Shown: piece after piece, positions 30,384 to 38,889 of the stretch
How positions within the stretch are numbered: the first letter of the stretch is position 1
Layout of the letters: each line of letters begins with the position of its first letter
Assembly: GCF_009604385.1 (NCBI RefSeq)
Contig: NZ_WEGJ01000027.1
Location: 26,537 to 90,536, forward strand
Length of the DNA stretch: 64,000 nucleotides
Source of the DNA: Streptomyces smaragdinus
GTDB lineage: Bacteria > Actinomycetota > Actinomycetes > Streptomycetales > Streptomycetaceae
Direction: 5' to 3'
Notes under the pieces: generated by a model
Database searches by the model: none
Told to the model about the DNA's origin: nothing
The model's input: the letters and a program-made list of their open reading frames with translations, nothing else
Translations under genes and position numbers: made by a program

Positions 30384-31304
30384 TCAGCCAGCCTGGACGG
30401 CCTCCTCTCGCACCCGGCTGCGATAGCGCCGAGGGGCCTCGCCCACCACGCGCTTGAACGCCGTGCTGAACGCGCTCTCCGAGCCGTAGCCCAGCGTCGT
30501 GGCCAGCGTGGCGACGCGGGTGTCGGCATCACGCAGGGCGCGTTGGGCCAGGAGCATCCGCCAGTGGCCCAGGAACGTCAGTGGGGGCATACCCGCGGTT
30601 TCGCGGAAGCGTTCCGCGAAGGTCGTGCGGGACATCGCTGTCGCCGTGGCCAGTTCGGGGAGGGTCCAGGGGTGGCCCGGGTCCGCGCGGATCAGGTCCA
30701 CCGCCGGGCGGAGGCGGTCGTCCGTGAGGAGGCGGAGCCAGCCCGGGGGGAGGTCGGTCTGGGCGATGTACGCGCGCAGGACGTCCAGGAGGAGCAGTTG
30801 GCCGTACTGGCGGACCGCGAACGCCGAGCCCAGGCGGTCGGTGGAGGCCTCGGTGAAGAGGCGTTCCAGGTCGGCGCGGAGGGGCTCCGCGTCCGAGGCC
30901 CGGACGTGGGCGAGTGGGGGGAGCGCGTCGAGGAGGACCGCGCGGCCGGCCTCGTTGATGTCGATGCAGCCGCCGATCAGGACGTCGTCCGTGTGGTCCG
31001 CGCCGAGGAACGGGGGCGCGGAGAAGTCGGACTCCGGGCGGACCTCGTGGCGGGGTTCCGCGCCGGACTCCAGGGCGATGTGGGAGCGGCCGGTCAGGAT
31101 CGCCACGTCGCCCGGCTCGAGGGTGATCGGGTGGTCGACGCCGTTCGTCGACAGGCGGGCGCTGCCGCTCACCATCGCGAAGAACTTCACCGGATCCGCC
31201 AGCGGGCCGCGCGACCACCAGCCGCCGCGGGCCGCGACGCCGCCGGTCAGGACGCCTCGTACCTGGATGAGGTCGAAGACCTGGGACAGTCGGTCGATTG
31301 CCAT
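30384..31304 (-). CDS. AraC-family transcriptional regulator (cupin-type N-terminus)
   Basis: 306 aa. An AraC-type cupin sensor (LADPVKFFAMVSG, LEPGDVAILTG) is followed by the double HTH (LPELATATAMSRTTFAERFRE and VATLATTLGYGSESAFSTAF, each shown in part) and the P-R-R-Y-R end. It is divergent from an aldo-keto reductase gene with 100 bp between starts and most likely controls it; the gap holds AGTT..AACT dyad ends. ATG 31304 is preferred; ATG 31322 is possible. Confidence 0.9.
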   Translation of the reverse strand: MAIDRLSQVFDLIQVRGVLTGGVAARGGWWSRGPLADPVKFFAMVSGSARLSTNGVDHPITLEPGDVAILTGRSHIALESGAEPRHEVRPESDFSAPPFLGADHTDDVLIGGCIDINEAGRAVLLDALPPLAHVRASDAEPLRADLERLFTEASTDRLGSAFAVRQYGQLLLLDVLRAYIAQTDLPPGWLRLLTDDRLRPAVDLIRADPGHPWTLPELATATAMSRTTFAERFRETAGMPPLTFLGHWRMLLAQRALRDADTRVATLATTLGYGSESAFSTAFKRVVGEAPRRYRSRVREEAVQAG

Positions 31305-31404
31305 GCTCGTACTCTCGCGCAAGTTATACGGACGGACAACTATTCAGAGTACGGGATGGAGGGCGCAGGCTGGGTACGTACCGACGACGGAGCAAGGAGT
31401 TCCC

Positions 31405-32433
31405 ATGCGCTACCGCAACCTCGGCCGGACCGGCATCAAGGTCAGCCCCTACGCCCTGGGCGCCATGATGTTCGGCGCCATCGGCAATCCCGATCACGAC
31501 GAGTCCGTACGGATCATCCACCGGGCGCTCGACGCCGGGATCAACTTCGTGGACACCGCCGACGCCTACTCCCGCGGGGAGTCGGAGGAGATCGTCGGCA
31601 AGGCGCTGAAGGGGCGGCGGGACGACGTCGTACTCGCGACGAAGGCGCGGCTGCCGATGGGGGACGGGCCCAATCAGCAGGGGGCGTCCCGCAGCTGGCT
31701 GACGCGGGCGCTGGAGGGGTCGCTGCGGCGGCTCGGGACGGATTACGTCGACCTCTACCAGGTGCACCGGCCGGACACCGACACCGATGTCGAGGAGACC
31801 CTTTCCGCGCTCACCGACCTGCAGCGCGCCGGGAAGATCCGCGCGTTCGGGACGTCCTCGCTGCCGGCCTCGGAGATCGTACGGGCCCACTGGGTGGCCG
31901 AGCGGCGGGGGCTGGCGCGGCCGCGTACCGAGCAGCCCGTCTACTCGATCCTCAACCGGGGGATCGAACGCGAGGTCCTTCCGGTCGCACAGGAGTACGG
32001 CATGGGCACCCTCGTCTGGTCCCCGCTGGCCGGCGGCATGCTGACCGGGCGCTACCGGAAGGGGGAGACGGCCACGACACACCGCTCGCAGTACGGCTTC
32101 CGGCACCTCGCGGACGATCGGCGCCTGGACGCCGTGGAGCAGCTGATCCCCCTCGCGGACGAGGCGGGCCTGTCGCTGACGCACCTGGCGATGGCGTTCG
32201 CCGTCAGCCACCCGGGGGTCACGTCCGCGCTGATCGGGCCGCGGACGATGGAGCAGCTCGAGGATCTGCTGGCGGGGGAGGACGCGGTGATCGACGACGC
32301 GGTGCTGGACCGGATCGACAAGATCGTGCCCCCGGGGACGGACGTCGGGACGCTGGACATGGCGTACCAGCCGCCGGCGATCCTCGACGCGGCGCTGCGG
32401 CGGCGGCCGGAGGGGGAGCGGTCGGCGGCCTGA
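31405..32433 (+). CDS. Aldo/keto reductase
   Basis: 342 aa from ATG 31405 (AAGGAG upstream). (beta/alpha)8 barrel with the catalytic tetrad D and Y in DTADAYSRGES, K in LATKARL and H in YQVHRPD, and an NADPH-binding C-terminal segment (SALIGPRTMEQLEDLL). Reduces carbonyl substrates; the specific substrate cannot be told. Expected to be controlled by the divergent AraC protein. Confidence 0.92.
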   Translation: MRYRNLGRTGIKVSPYALGAMMFGAIGNPDHDESVRIIHRALDAGINFVDTADAYSRGESEEIVGKALKGRRDDVVLATKARLPMGDGPNQQGASRSWLTRALEGSLRRLGTDYVDLYQVHRPDTDTDVEETLSALTDLQRAGKIRAFGTSSLPASEIVRAHWVAERRGLARPRTEQPVYSILNRGIEREVLPVAQEYGMGTLVWSPLAGGMLTGRYRKGETATTHRSQYGFRHLADDRRLDAVEQLIPLADEAGLSLTHLAMAFAVSHPGVTSALIGPRTMEQLEDLLAGEDAVIDDAVLDRIDKIVPPGTDVGTLDMAYQPPAILDAALRRRPEGERSAA

Positions 32434-33000
32434 TCACCACGGGGTGGCCACCGGGTCGATCGGGGGCAGTGCCCAGGGGTCCAGGGTGCCGGCGCAGTAC
32501 TCGGCCAGGAACTGGACGGCGCCGCCGTCGTACTGCCACCAGCCTCCGTTGCGGGAGGCGATGGTGACGAGCCACTGGTGCGGGTCGGAGCCCATCGTGC
32601 TCCAGAGGAACTGGTCGCCCTCGTTCGACTCCGCCCAGGGGAGGAGGCCGCCGGGTGCGGGATGGGGGCGCAGGCCGATCTCCTCGCCGTACTCCTGAAG
32701 GACTCCTTCCAGATCGGCCCGGATGCCACGGAGGAGTTCATGCTCCTCCCCCGGGTCAGGAAGGCCCACTCCCAGGAAGTCCCCCAGCACGAAGGGCACG
32801 TACCGCTCCGCGAGATGCTTGAAGTCGCCGGGGAGCGCGGTCCCCAGGCCGTCCTCCAGTACGGGCCAGCCGATGGCGGCCGGCTCCGGTCTGCGGAGCT
32901 CACTGAGTCCCGGAACGGCTCGCTCGAGTTCGGCGACCGCCTCCTGCGGGTCGGTAATGCGGCGGGACGGGGTCTGGGTGCCGATCAGATCGTCGGTCAT
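32434..33000 (-). CDS. SMI1/KNR4-family protein
   Basis: 188 aa. GTALPGDFKHLAERY, GGLLPWAESNEGDQFLW and a Trp-rich C-terminus (GGWWQYDGG) match the SMI1/KNR4 fold, often an immunity protein of contact-dependent toxins, though many Streptomyces copies stand alone as here. Convergent with the aldo-keto reductase gene with no spacer. Confidence 0.78.
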   Translation of the reverse strand: MTDDLIGTQTPSRRITDPQEAVAELERAVPGLSELRRPEPAAIGWPVLEDGLGTALPGDFKHLAERYVPFVLGDFLGVGLPDPGEEHELLRGIRADLEGVLQEYGEEIGLRPHPAPGGLLPWAESNEGDQFLWSTMGSDPHQWLVTIASRNGGWWQYDGGAVQFLAEYCAGTLDPWALPPIDPVATPW

Positions 33001-33038
33001 GGCGCCAGCGTGCCAGGTCCGACGGTGCGCGAGGCACG

Positions 33039-33518
33039 TCAGCCCCCTGTCACGGTGAACGGGGTATACCCCAGGGGCACGTCCGTCACCGTGAGGTCGG
33101 AGAAGACGAGGGTGAGGTCGTGGGCGTTCGTCTCGACGCGTACCTCGTGGAAGTCCAGGCCGATCGCCTGCGACCAGCGGGTCGCCGGTGCCGAGTTGGG
33201 GACGATCGAGGCGCCCGGGTAGAGGACCTGCCATCTGACGCCCCAGACGAAGCCGTCGAGGTCCGCCGCCGTTTCGTGGGTGGTCAGACGGTCGTCCAGG
33301 GAGACCTGCCACGTGTCGGGGTGCACCGTCGAGCGGCAGGTGGCCTCCACGCAGTTCCGGAAGAGGAAGCGCCGGTGCGTCGGCGCGATGCCGGTGCGGG
33401 GGTCTGAAGTCAGGTACGCGATCAGTTCGTAGTCGCGCATGTAGTCGGTGTATCCGTGGTGGACCAGCGCCTGGTCGAACAGCTCGTCCAGGGCCAGTTC
33501 CAGCGCTGCGGCGTCCAT
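33039..33518 (-). CDS. Conserved hypothetical protein (YxiG-like)
   Basis: 159 aa. Begins MDAAALELALDELFDQALVH, then a beta-rich domain with HRRFLFRNCVEATCRS, FVWGVRWQVLYPG and LTLVFSDLTVTDVP. This resembles YxiG-like proteins of Gram-positive bacteria; no catalytic residues are evident. Function unknown. Confidence 0.6.
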   Translation of the reverse strand: MDAAALELALDELFDQALVHHGYTDYMRDYELIAYLTSDPRTGIAPTHRRFLFRNCVEATCRSTVHPDTWQVSLDDRLTTHETAADLDGFVWGVRWQVLYPGASIVPNSAPATRWSQAIGLDFHEVRVETNAHDLTLVFSDLTVTDVPLGYTPFTVTGG

Positions 33519-33540
33519 GGGGCAGTTGTACCCCGTCCGC

Positions 33541-34164
33541 TCACGCCGCCTCTTCCGCGACCGCTTCGTACGGGGCCCGGGTGAGCGTCGTCCAGGTGCA
33601 CATGCCCGTGGCCGGGGGCGGGGCGGGGGTGAAGCCCCAGTCGGCGTGGTGTTGCGCGGAGAGGTCGCGGAACACCGCGAGGGAGACCCGGCGGCGTTCC
33701 GTGCACTGGTCCGCGAGGCGGGGGTGGGTGTGCGGGGCGTGGGTGTCGTGGGCGAGGGCCTGGAGGGTTTCGGGGGTGCCGCGGAGGACGAGGTGGACCA
33801 TGTCCCCGGCGCCCGTGAAGCGGCAGGCGTGGAGGGTCAGTTCGTGGATGAGGGCCAGCATCGGGACGAGGAGCGGTTCCTCGACTCCGTGTACGTCGAG
33901 GATGGATTCCGCCGCCTCCTGGGCGATCTGCGGGGTGCCGGCCGCTGAAGGGAGGGTCAGGGCGTAGGTGAGGTGGGCGGGGGACGGTTCGGTGAGGTCC
34001 GGTGGAGGTGGGGGGCATTGGGTGATGCGGGACGCGGGGGTCAGGGCGTACGGGGAGCCCAGGACGTAGGCGGGGAGGATGGTGCGGGCGTCGTCGGGGG
34101 TGCGGCGTCTGGCTGTGGGGGTGCCGGGGATGGGTCGGAGAGGGGTGGGGGCGTTTTCGGACAT
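33541..34164 (-). CDS. Hypothetical protein, possible degenerate ATP-binding partner of the XRE gene
   Basis: 207 aa. Middle part LLVPMLALIHELTLHACR ... GAGDMVHLVLRG recalls the N-box region of small anti-sigma-like HATPase proteins, which in Streptomyces often sit opposite an XRE-DUF397 pair, as here. Typical nucleotide-binding glycines are not convincing. Proline-rich N-terminus. Confidence 0.55.
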   Translation of the reverse strand: MSENAPTPLRPIPGTPTARRRTPDDARTILPAYVLGSPYALTPASRITQCPPPPPDLTEPSPAHLTYALTLPSAAGTPQIAQEAAESILDVHGVEEPLLVPMLALIHELTLHACRFTGAGDMVHLVLRGTPETLQALAHDTHAPHTHPRLADQCTERRRVSLAVFRDLSAQHHADWGFTPAPPPATGMCTWTTLTRAPYEAVAEEAA

Positions 34165-34355
34165 GGCAACTCCGTTGCGCGATTGGGGTCGTGAGCGATA
34201 GCTCGTACGAACGGTTCTGCGACACGGCGGAGTTGTGGCTCGTCACCCTGACGCGGACGCGCCCCTCCCAGGGCAGGAGGAAGCGGGCACGTTCGCGCAA
34301 TGCCCTTCGTTCTTGCCGTGCGTGAGCGTCTCGTCACTTAAGGTAGGGCATGCGC

Positions 34356-34371
34356 GGTGGCAATTGCCACC
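34356..34371. promoter_or_regulatory. 16-bp perfect palindrome upstream of XRE gene
   Basis: GGTGGCAATTGCCACC, 81 bp before the XRE start and 192 bp from the divergent start at 34164. Perfect dyad in a 288-bp gap; a good candidate operator for the XRE protein itself. Confidence 0.5.
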
Positions 34372-34452
34372 CCGTTCACGGATTTGCCCCCAGTCGAGGC
34401 CCGTACTGCCGCAAGCAGACATTCGCCCCTCTCCGACCAGGAGGATCAGCAC

Positions 34453-35301
34453 ATGCCGCCCAGAAGCCTCCCCAGCGAACGCCAGAAGCGGCTCGGCGCC
34501 GAACTGCGCAAGATGCGGAACGATGCCGACGAGACGACCGAATTCGCAGCCCGACTCCTGGGACTGGACAGAACGAAGATCTCGAACATCGAGGCAGGAG
34601 TTCGCGCCATCACGCCGGAGCGAGTACGGACACTCGCCGCGAACTACGGATGCGGCAACGAGCGTTACGTCGAGGCTCTCGCCGCCATGGCCGAACCACG
34701 GACGCCGGACTGGTGGGAGACATACAGAGGCCGGCTTCCGGCAGGCCTGCTCGACATCATCGAACTGGAGTGGCATGCCCGCTCCATCCGCGCCGGAGCC
34801 TTTCTCCACGTTCCCGGCCTGCTGCAGACCGGTGCCTATGTCAGAGCGGTGGGGAGGGCGGCCCTGCCGACGCTGTCCGAGCACGAAATCGAGCTTCGCG
34901 TCGCACTACGCCTGCAGCGACAGCAGATACTCCACCGAACCGAACCCGTCCCCTACACGGCGTACATCCACGAGGCCGCCCTTCGAATCAACTTCGGCGG
35001 GGCCAAGGGCATGCGCGCGCAGTTGGCCCATCTGGGCGAGGCGAGCGAACTGAGCCAGGTGGAGGTAAGGGTGGTGCCCTTCTCGTCCGGAGCTTTCCCC
35101 GGCGCCGGACAGGCGCTCTGCTACGCCTCGGGGCCCGTGCCCCAGCTTGACACCGTTCAGCTCGATTCCGCCCATGGGCCCGGCTTCACGCACGCCCCTG
35201 CACAACTCGACAAGTACCGTGCTCAACTGGACTGGATGGACGCATCGTCTCTCAGTCCCGGCGCCTCCCGAGACTTCATCCTCGGCCTGACCAAAGCCTG
35301 A
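34453..35301 (+). CDS. XRE-family regulator with DUF5753 domain
   Basis: 282 aa. HTH at residues 10-60 (LGAELRKMRNDADETTEFAA, LLGLDRTKISNIEAGVR) and a DUF5753 C-terminal domain beginning EWHARSIRAGAFLHVPGLLQTGAY. This is the common Streptomyces regulator type paired with a DUF397 gene (whiJ-like systems tied to development). The DUF397 gene follows by 14 bp. Confidence 0.92.
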   Translation: MPPRSLPSERQKRLGAELRKMRNDADETTEFAARLLGLDRTKISNIEAGVRAITPERVRTLAANYGCGNERYVEALAAMAEPRTPDWWETYRGRLPAGLLDIIELEWHARSIRAGAFLHVPGLLQTGAYVRAVGRAALPTLSEHEIELRVALRLQRQQILHRTEPVPYTAYIHEAALRINFGGAKGMRAQLAHLGEASELSQVEVRVVPFSSGAFPGAGQALCYASGPVPQLDTVQLDSAHGPGFTHAPAQLDKYRAQLDWMDASSLSPGASRDFILGLTKA

Positions 35302-35315
35302 CAGGAGAATTCGCC

Positions 35316-35507
35316 ATGCCCGAGATCACGTGGGAAGAGCCCTACTGCGCGGAGAGTTCCAACTGCTTCCGCATCGGCACGGACGCCGACGGCAACGCCT
35401 ACATAGCAGTCGCCGGCCAAGAGGACACCTACCTCACCGACACCCGCGACGCCCTCCGGAACCTGATCCAGGACATCAAGGCCGGCAAAGCCGACCACCT
35501 GCTCTAG
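35316..35507 (+). CDS. DUF397 protein
   Basis: 63 aa with the family shape: W-EEPYCAESSNCFRIG, an AYIAVAGQED strand and a C-terminal helix (RDALRNLIQDIKAG). Small partner of the XRE-DUF5753 protein; such pairs act as regulator and anti-regulator, sometimes described as toxin-antitoxin-like. AGGAG lies 9 nt upstream. Confidence 0.88.
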   Translation: MPEITWEEPYCAESSNCFRIGTDADGNAYIAVAGQEDTYLTDTRDALRNLIQDIKAGKADHLL

Positions 35508-35537
35508 GCGGCCGGCCGAGCCCCGACGCGGGGCGGG

Positions 35538-35702
35538 TCAGCCGCGGCCGAAGAGGCGCTTGAAGAAGCCCCCCGTGCGCTCCGCCGGGGCGCACGTGCA
35601 CCGCTGGGAGTGGGGGACGCCCGCCAGGACCTGCTCGACGTGGTTGCCGCAGCCCTGGTACGTGGCCTTGCCGCAGCTGCGGCACTTGACGCGCTGGCAC
35701 AT
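35538..35702 (-). CDS. 54-aa CxxC protein
   Basis: ATG 35702 with GAGGAG about 8 nt upstream; encodes MCQRVKCRSCGKATYQGCG... with C-x2-C (CRSC), CGNH and CTC, so a small zinc-ribbon, ending GGFFKRLFGRG. Preceded by two CsoR-like palindromes, so probably part of the same metal- or sulfur-responsive unit as the DUF302 gene. Confidence 0.8.
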   Translation of the reverse strand: MCQRVKCRSCGKATYQGCGNHVEQVLAGVPHSQRCTCAPAERTGGFFKRLFGRG

Positions 35703-35720
35703 GGGGTGTCTCCTCTACTG

Positions 35721-35736
35721 ATACCCCCGGTGGTAT
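35721..35736. promoter_or_regulatory. CsoR/CstR-like operator 1
   Basis: ATACCCCCGGTGGTAT, 18 bp upstream of the 54-aa gene start. ATACC ends with GGTAT and G/C-run centre resemble CsoR-family operators. Confidence 0.5.
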
Positions 35737-35758
35737 ATGTACGCGTGCAGCCTACAAG

Positions 35759-35774
35759 ATACCTCCGGGGGTAT
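35759..35774. promoter_or_regulatory. CsoR/CstR-like operator 2
   Basis: ATACCTCCGGGGGTAT, 12 bp past the DUF302 stop and 56 bp before the 54-aa gene. Same dyad ends as operator 1. Confidence 0.5.
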
Positions 35775-35786
35775 ACAACCAAAGCG

Positions 35787-36179
35787 CTACGCGCCCGCCA
35801 CCACGGCCAGCGCCGCGTCCAGCTTCCCCGCGACCTCCTCGGCCACCGGCGCCATCGCGGCCAGGCCGGTCAGGGTGACCATCGTGTTCGGGTCGATCGC
35901 CTGCACCGTCACCCCGTCGCCCGTCTCGCGGACCACGACGTTGCACGGGAGGAGGAGGCCGACCGAGCGGTCCGCGTCCAGGGCGCGGCGGGCCAGTGGC
36001 GGGTTGCAGGCGCCCAGGATCAGGTACTGCTCCATGTCGTGGTCCAGCTTCGCCTTCAGCGTGGCCTGGACGTCGATCTCCGTCAGCACCCCGAAACCCT
36101 GCTCCGCCAGCGCCGCGCGAGTGGCGGCCACCGCCTCCTCGAACGTGCCCCGCGCCTGCACCGTGCGGTCGTACGACAT
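35787..36179 (-). CDS. DUF302 protein
   Basis: 130 aa. EQGFGVLTEIDVQATLKAKL, then YLILGACNPPLARRAL and LLLPCNVVVRE define DUF302; the Cys in GACNPP and LPCNV are the conserved family cysteines. DUF302 genes are often controlled by CsoR/CstR proteins and associated with copper or persulfide stress. Three palindromes of that kind lie in the flanking gaps, but no regulator gene is in the window. Confidence 0.88.
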   Translation of the reverse strand: MSYDRTVQARGTFEEAVAATRAALAEQGFGVLTEIDVQATLKAKLDHDMEQYLILGACNPPLARRALDADRSVGLLLPCNVVVRETGDGVTVQAIDPNTMVTLTGLAAMAPVAEEVAGKLDAALAVVAGA

Positions 36180-36224
36180 GAAGTCTCACCTCGGTTCTCG
36201 ATGGCCCCCACCGGTCCCTCAAAT

Positions 36225-36240
36225 ATACCCCCCGGGGTAC
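36225..36240. promoter_or_regulatory. CsoR/CstR-like operator 3
   Basis: ATACCCCCCGGGGTAC, 46 bp before the DUF302 start and 54 bp before the arylamine acetyltransferase start, so it could control both directions. Confidence 0.55.
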
Positions 36241-36293
36241 AAACGCCGACGGATGCCTAGACTGGTCATCTGTTCGAACCACCGGGGGAAACC

Positions 36294-37145
36294 GTGATCG
36301 ACGTCGACTCGTACCTGCGTGTACTCGGGATGGACCGCCCGCCCGCCCCCACCCTCGAGGCGCTGGCGGCGCTGCACCGGGCACACGTCGAGCGGGTCCC
36401 GTACGCGAGCCTCGACATCTTCCTCGGCCGCCCCGCCGGCATCGGCGCCGCGGAGTCCGCCGAGCGGATCGCGCGCGGGCGCGGCGGCTACTGCTTCCAC
36501 CTCAACGGGGCCTTCGCCGCGCTGCTGTCCGCCCTCGGCTACGACGTGACCCGCCACCGCGCCGGCGTCCAGGAGAGCGCCGCGGCCGAGGCCGGCGCCG
36601 GCGGCAACCATCTCGCGCTCACCGTGCGGGTCGACGGTGAGGGGTGGCTCGTCGACACGGGGCTGGGCGACGGGATCCACGAGCCGCTGCCGCTGCGCGA
36701 GGGCACGTACACCCAGGGCCCGTTCACGTACCGGATGGCGCCGTCGGTGGCGGAGCCCGGGGGGTGGCGGCTCACCAACGATCCGCGCGGGACGTTCCTC
36801 GCGATGGACTTCGCGCCCGGGCCCGTGGCGCTGGAGTCCTTCCGGGAGAAGCACGCCGCGCTGTCCACCTCCCCCGATTCCGGCTACGTCCGCGTGCTCA
36901 CCGCCCAGCTCCGCCATGCCAGGGGCGTCGACGTGCTGCGGGGCTGCGTGGTGCGCCGGATCCACGGCGGGGGGACGGACGAGCGGACGGTCGGCGATCC
37001 CGGCGAGTGGTACGACGTGCTCGCCGGCGTGTTCCGCCTCGACCTCTCGGACCTCGACGCCCCGGCGCGGGAACGGCTGTGGCGAAAGGTACGTACCGCG
37101 CACGAGGAGTGGGAGCGTTCGGTCCCGTCACGGGCGGGTCTGTGA
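36294..37145 (+). CDS. Arylamine N-acetyltransferase
   Basis: 283 aa from GTG 36294 (GGGGGAA upstream). Catalytic triad Cys in RGRGGYCFHLN, His in GGNHLALTV and Asp in LVDTGLGDG, typical of NAT enzymes that acetylate arylamines or hydrazines from acetyl-CoA, or make amide bonds in secondary metabolism. Normal family length. May share the operator in its leader with the DUF302 gene. Confidence 0.93.
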   Translation: MIDVDSYLRVLGMDRPPAPTLEALAALHRAHVERVPYASLDIFLGRPAGIGAAESAERIARGRGGYCFHLNGAFAALLSALGYDVTRHRAGVQESAAAEAGAGGNHLALTVRVDGEGWLVDTGLGDGIHEPLPLREGTYTQGPFTYRMAPSVAEPGGWRLTNDPRGTFLAMDFAPGPVALESFREKHAALSTSPDSGYVRVLTAQLRHARGVDVLRGCVVRRIHGGGTDERTVGDPGEWYDVLAGVFRLDLSDLDAPARERLWRKVRTAHEEWERSVPSRAGL

Positions 37146-37188
37146 CGGTACGGGACGGCCTCGGGGGAGCGTGACCGTATCCGGGTAA

Positions 37189-37229
37189 TTGACCTGTACA
37201 GATGACCGGTTACTGACAAGGAACCGGTC
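37189..37229 (+). promoter_or_regulatory. Candidate conservon promoter with inverted repeat
   Basis: TTGACC (37189-37194) and TACTGA (37211-37216) spaced 16 bp, overlapped by an 8-bp perfect inverted repeat GACCGGTT/AACCGGTC (37204-37211, 37222-37229). A repressor site over the -10 region is plausible. Confidence 0.4.
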
Positions 37230-37342
37230 GCGAGAATGATCCGCGTGTGTCATTCCGCTACATGAACCAGACACGTAATGCCATCATCGGTCACCAGCCC
37301 ATTCAGGACCCGCGCCACCCGTGCGACCCCTCCGAGGAACTG

Positions 37343-38467
37343 ATGATCGAGCTGATAGTGACGGCCGTCGCGCTCGCACTGGCGGCGGCCGGTGTCGGGA
37401 GTGCCGTACGTCAACGCCGTGTGACCGAACGGGTCCGGGCAAAGGCGCGGCGGCAGGCGGCCGAGCACGAAGAACGGCTGGCCCAGGAGAAACGGTCCTC
37501 CCGGGAGCGGGTCGACGAGGCGCGCCGGGAGTCGGTGAACGTGGCGCGGGCCGCGGTACGGGCCTTCGCCACCAGCACCGTGCAGCGGGCGTCCAAGCTC
37601 AGCTCGTCGATCAGCGCGGGTGTCCGGCGCCATGTGTCCGACGAGGCGTACGCGACCCTCGTCGAGATCGACCACGTCGCCCAGCAGATGCTGCTGACGG
37701 CCTCCGGTTACGCCGTGCTGGCCGGCGACCGGCTGTCCCGCCGCTGGCCCACGACCCGGCTGACCGACCTCGTCCGCTCCGCGATGGGCCGGGTCGAGGG
37801 CTATCAGCGCGTCAAGCACCCGGACATGGAGGAGATCTCCGTGGAGAGCCGGGCCGTGGAGGCCGTGATCCACGCGCTCGCGGTGCTCCTGGACAACGCG
37901 CTGCGGTACTCCCCGCCCAACTCCACCGTCCATGTGTCCCTGGAGCACGGCGCGAAGGCCGCGATCCTGGTGGTCGACGACGCGGGGCTGCGGATGGAGG
38001 ACGAGCGGCTGACCTGGGCGCACGAGGTGATGTCCGGCGAGCACCGCGCCGACATCACCCGCCTCGGCGCGTACCCGCAGACGGGACTGCGGGTGGCGGC
38101 GCTGCTGGCCGACGAGTACGGCTTCCGCGTCGACGTCCAGGCGCCGAACATCTACGGCGGCACCCGGGCGGTCCTGGTGCTCCCGAACGACCTGCTGACG
38201 ACCGCCCCCCAGCCCCAGCAGCCCGCCGGCCGCACGGTGACGCAGGCGCCCCCGGAGCCTCCCGCGCCGAAGGGACCGGAGCCCACCACCGCCAGCGGCC
38301 TCAAGGTACGCAAGCGCGCCGCCCGCCCCGCGCCGGCCGCCCGTCCCGCGCCCGCCCCGGCGCCGGTGACCCCGGGCACGCCGGAGGTGGCCGCGGCCTG
38401 GATGGCGGGGAGCCGGCTGGGCCGGGAGACCCCGCAGACCGACCCCAGCACGGAAGAAGGGCACTGA
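37343..38467 (+). CDS. cvnA: Conservon sensor-kinase-like protein CvnA
   Basis: 374 aa from ATG 37343; GTG 37247 in frame would add 32 atypical residues. One N-terminal membrane helix (IELIVTAVALALAAAGVG), a charged coiled coil (about 25-75), a dimerisation-like helix and a HATPase domain with N-box AVLLDNALRYSP and G-box VVDDAGLRM. The C-terminus is Pro-rich. The phosphoacceptor His is not evident, as in CvnA proteins. In S. coelicolor Cvn proteins form a membrane complex likened to eukaryotic G-protein receptors. Confidence 0.87.
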   Translation: MIELIVTAVALALAAAGVGSAVRQRRVTERVRAKARRQAAEHEERLAQEKRSSRERVDEARRESVNVARAAVRAFATSTVQRASKLSSSISAGVRRHVSDEAYATLVEIDHVAQQMLLTASGYAVLAGDRLSRRWPTTRLTDLVRSAMGRVEGYQRVKHPDMEEISVESRAVEAVIHALAVLLDNALRYSPPNSTVHVSLEHGAKAAILVVDDAGLRMEDERLTWAHEVMSGEHRADITRLGAYPQTGLRVAALLADEYGFRVDVQAPNIYGGTRAVLVLPNDLLTTAPQPQQPAGRTVTQAPPEPPAPKGPEPTTASGLKVRKRAARPAPAARPAPAPAPVTPGTPEVAAAWMAGSRLGRETPQTDPSTEEGH

Positions 38468-38469
38468 CC

Positions 38470-38889
38470 ATGTCGGACACTCGCGCCAACACCCTGGGCT
38501 GGCTCCTGGACGAGCAGCTCGGCTCTGTCGAGGGCGTCCGGTACGCCGTGCTGATGAGCGGCGACGGGCTGCTGAAGGCCCGTACGAAGACCATCGGCCA
38601 GGAGGACGGCGAGAAGCTGGCCGCCCTGACCGCGTCCCTGCGCGCGGCGGGCCGGGCGTGGAACGAGTTCACCGGCGGCGAGGGCATCCGCCAGCAGCTC
38701 ATCGAATGCGTGTCGAACATCGGGCTGACGACCGCCGCCGGCCAGAACACCATGCTGTCCGTCTGCACCACCGGCCCGCACGCCGACATCGGCCTGATCA
38801 GCCGGCACATGGCGGCCCTGGCGATCCGGCTCGGCGAGCAGCTCGGCGTGGAGGAGCGGCGGCCGGCGAACGGGGGCGGGGTGTCGTGA
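38470..38889 (+). CDS. cvnB: Roadblock/LC7 protein CvnB
   Basis: 139 aa. Roadblock/LC7 fold: LGWLLDEQLGSVEGVRYAVL, SGDGLLKART and a long C-terminal helix (HADIGLISRHMAALAIRLG). Regulator or GAP-like partner of the conservon GTPase. Two bp after cvnA and overlapping cvnC by 4 bp. Confidence 0.92.
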   Translation: MSDTRANTLGWLLDEQLGSVEGVRYAVLMSGDGLLKARTKTIGQEDGEKLAALTASLRAAGRAWNEFTGGEGIRQQLIECVSNIGLTTAAGQNTMLSVCTTGPHADIGLISRHMAALAIRLGEQLGVEERRPANGGGVS

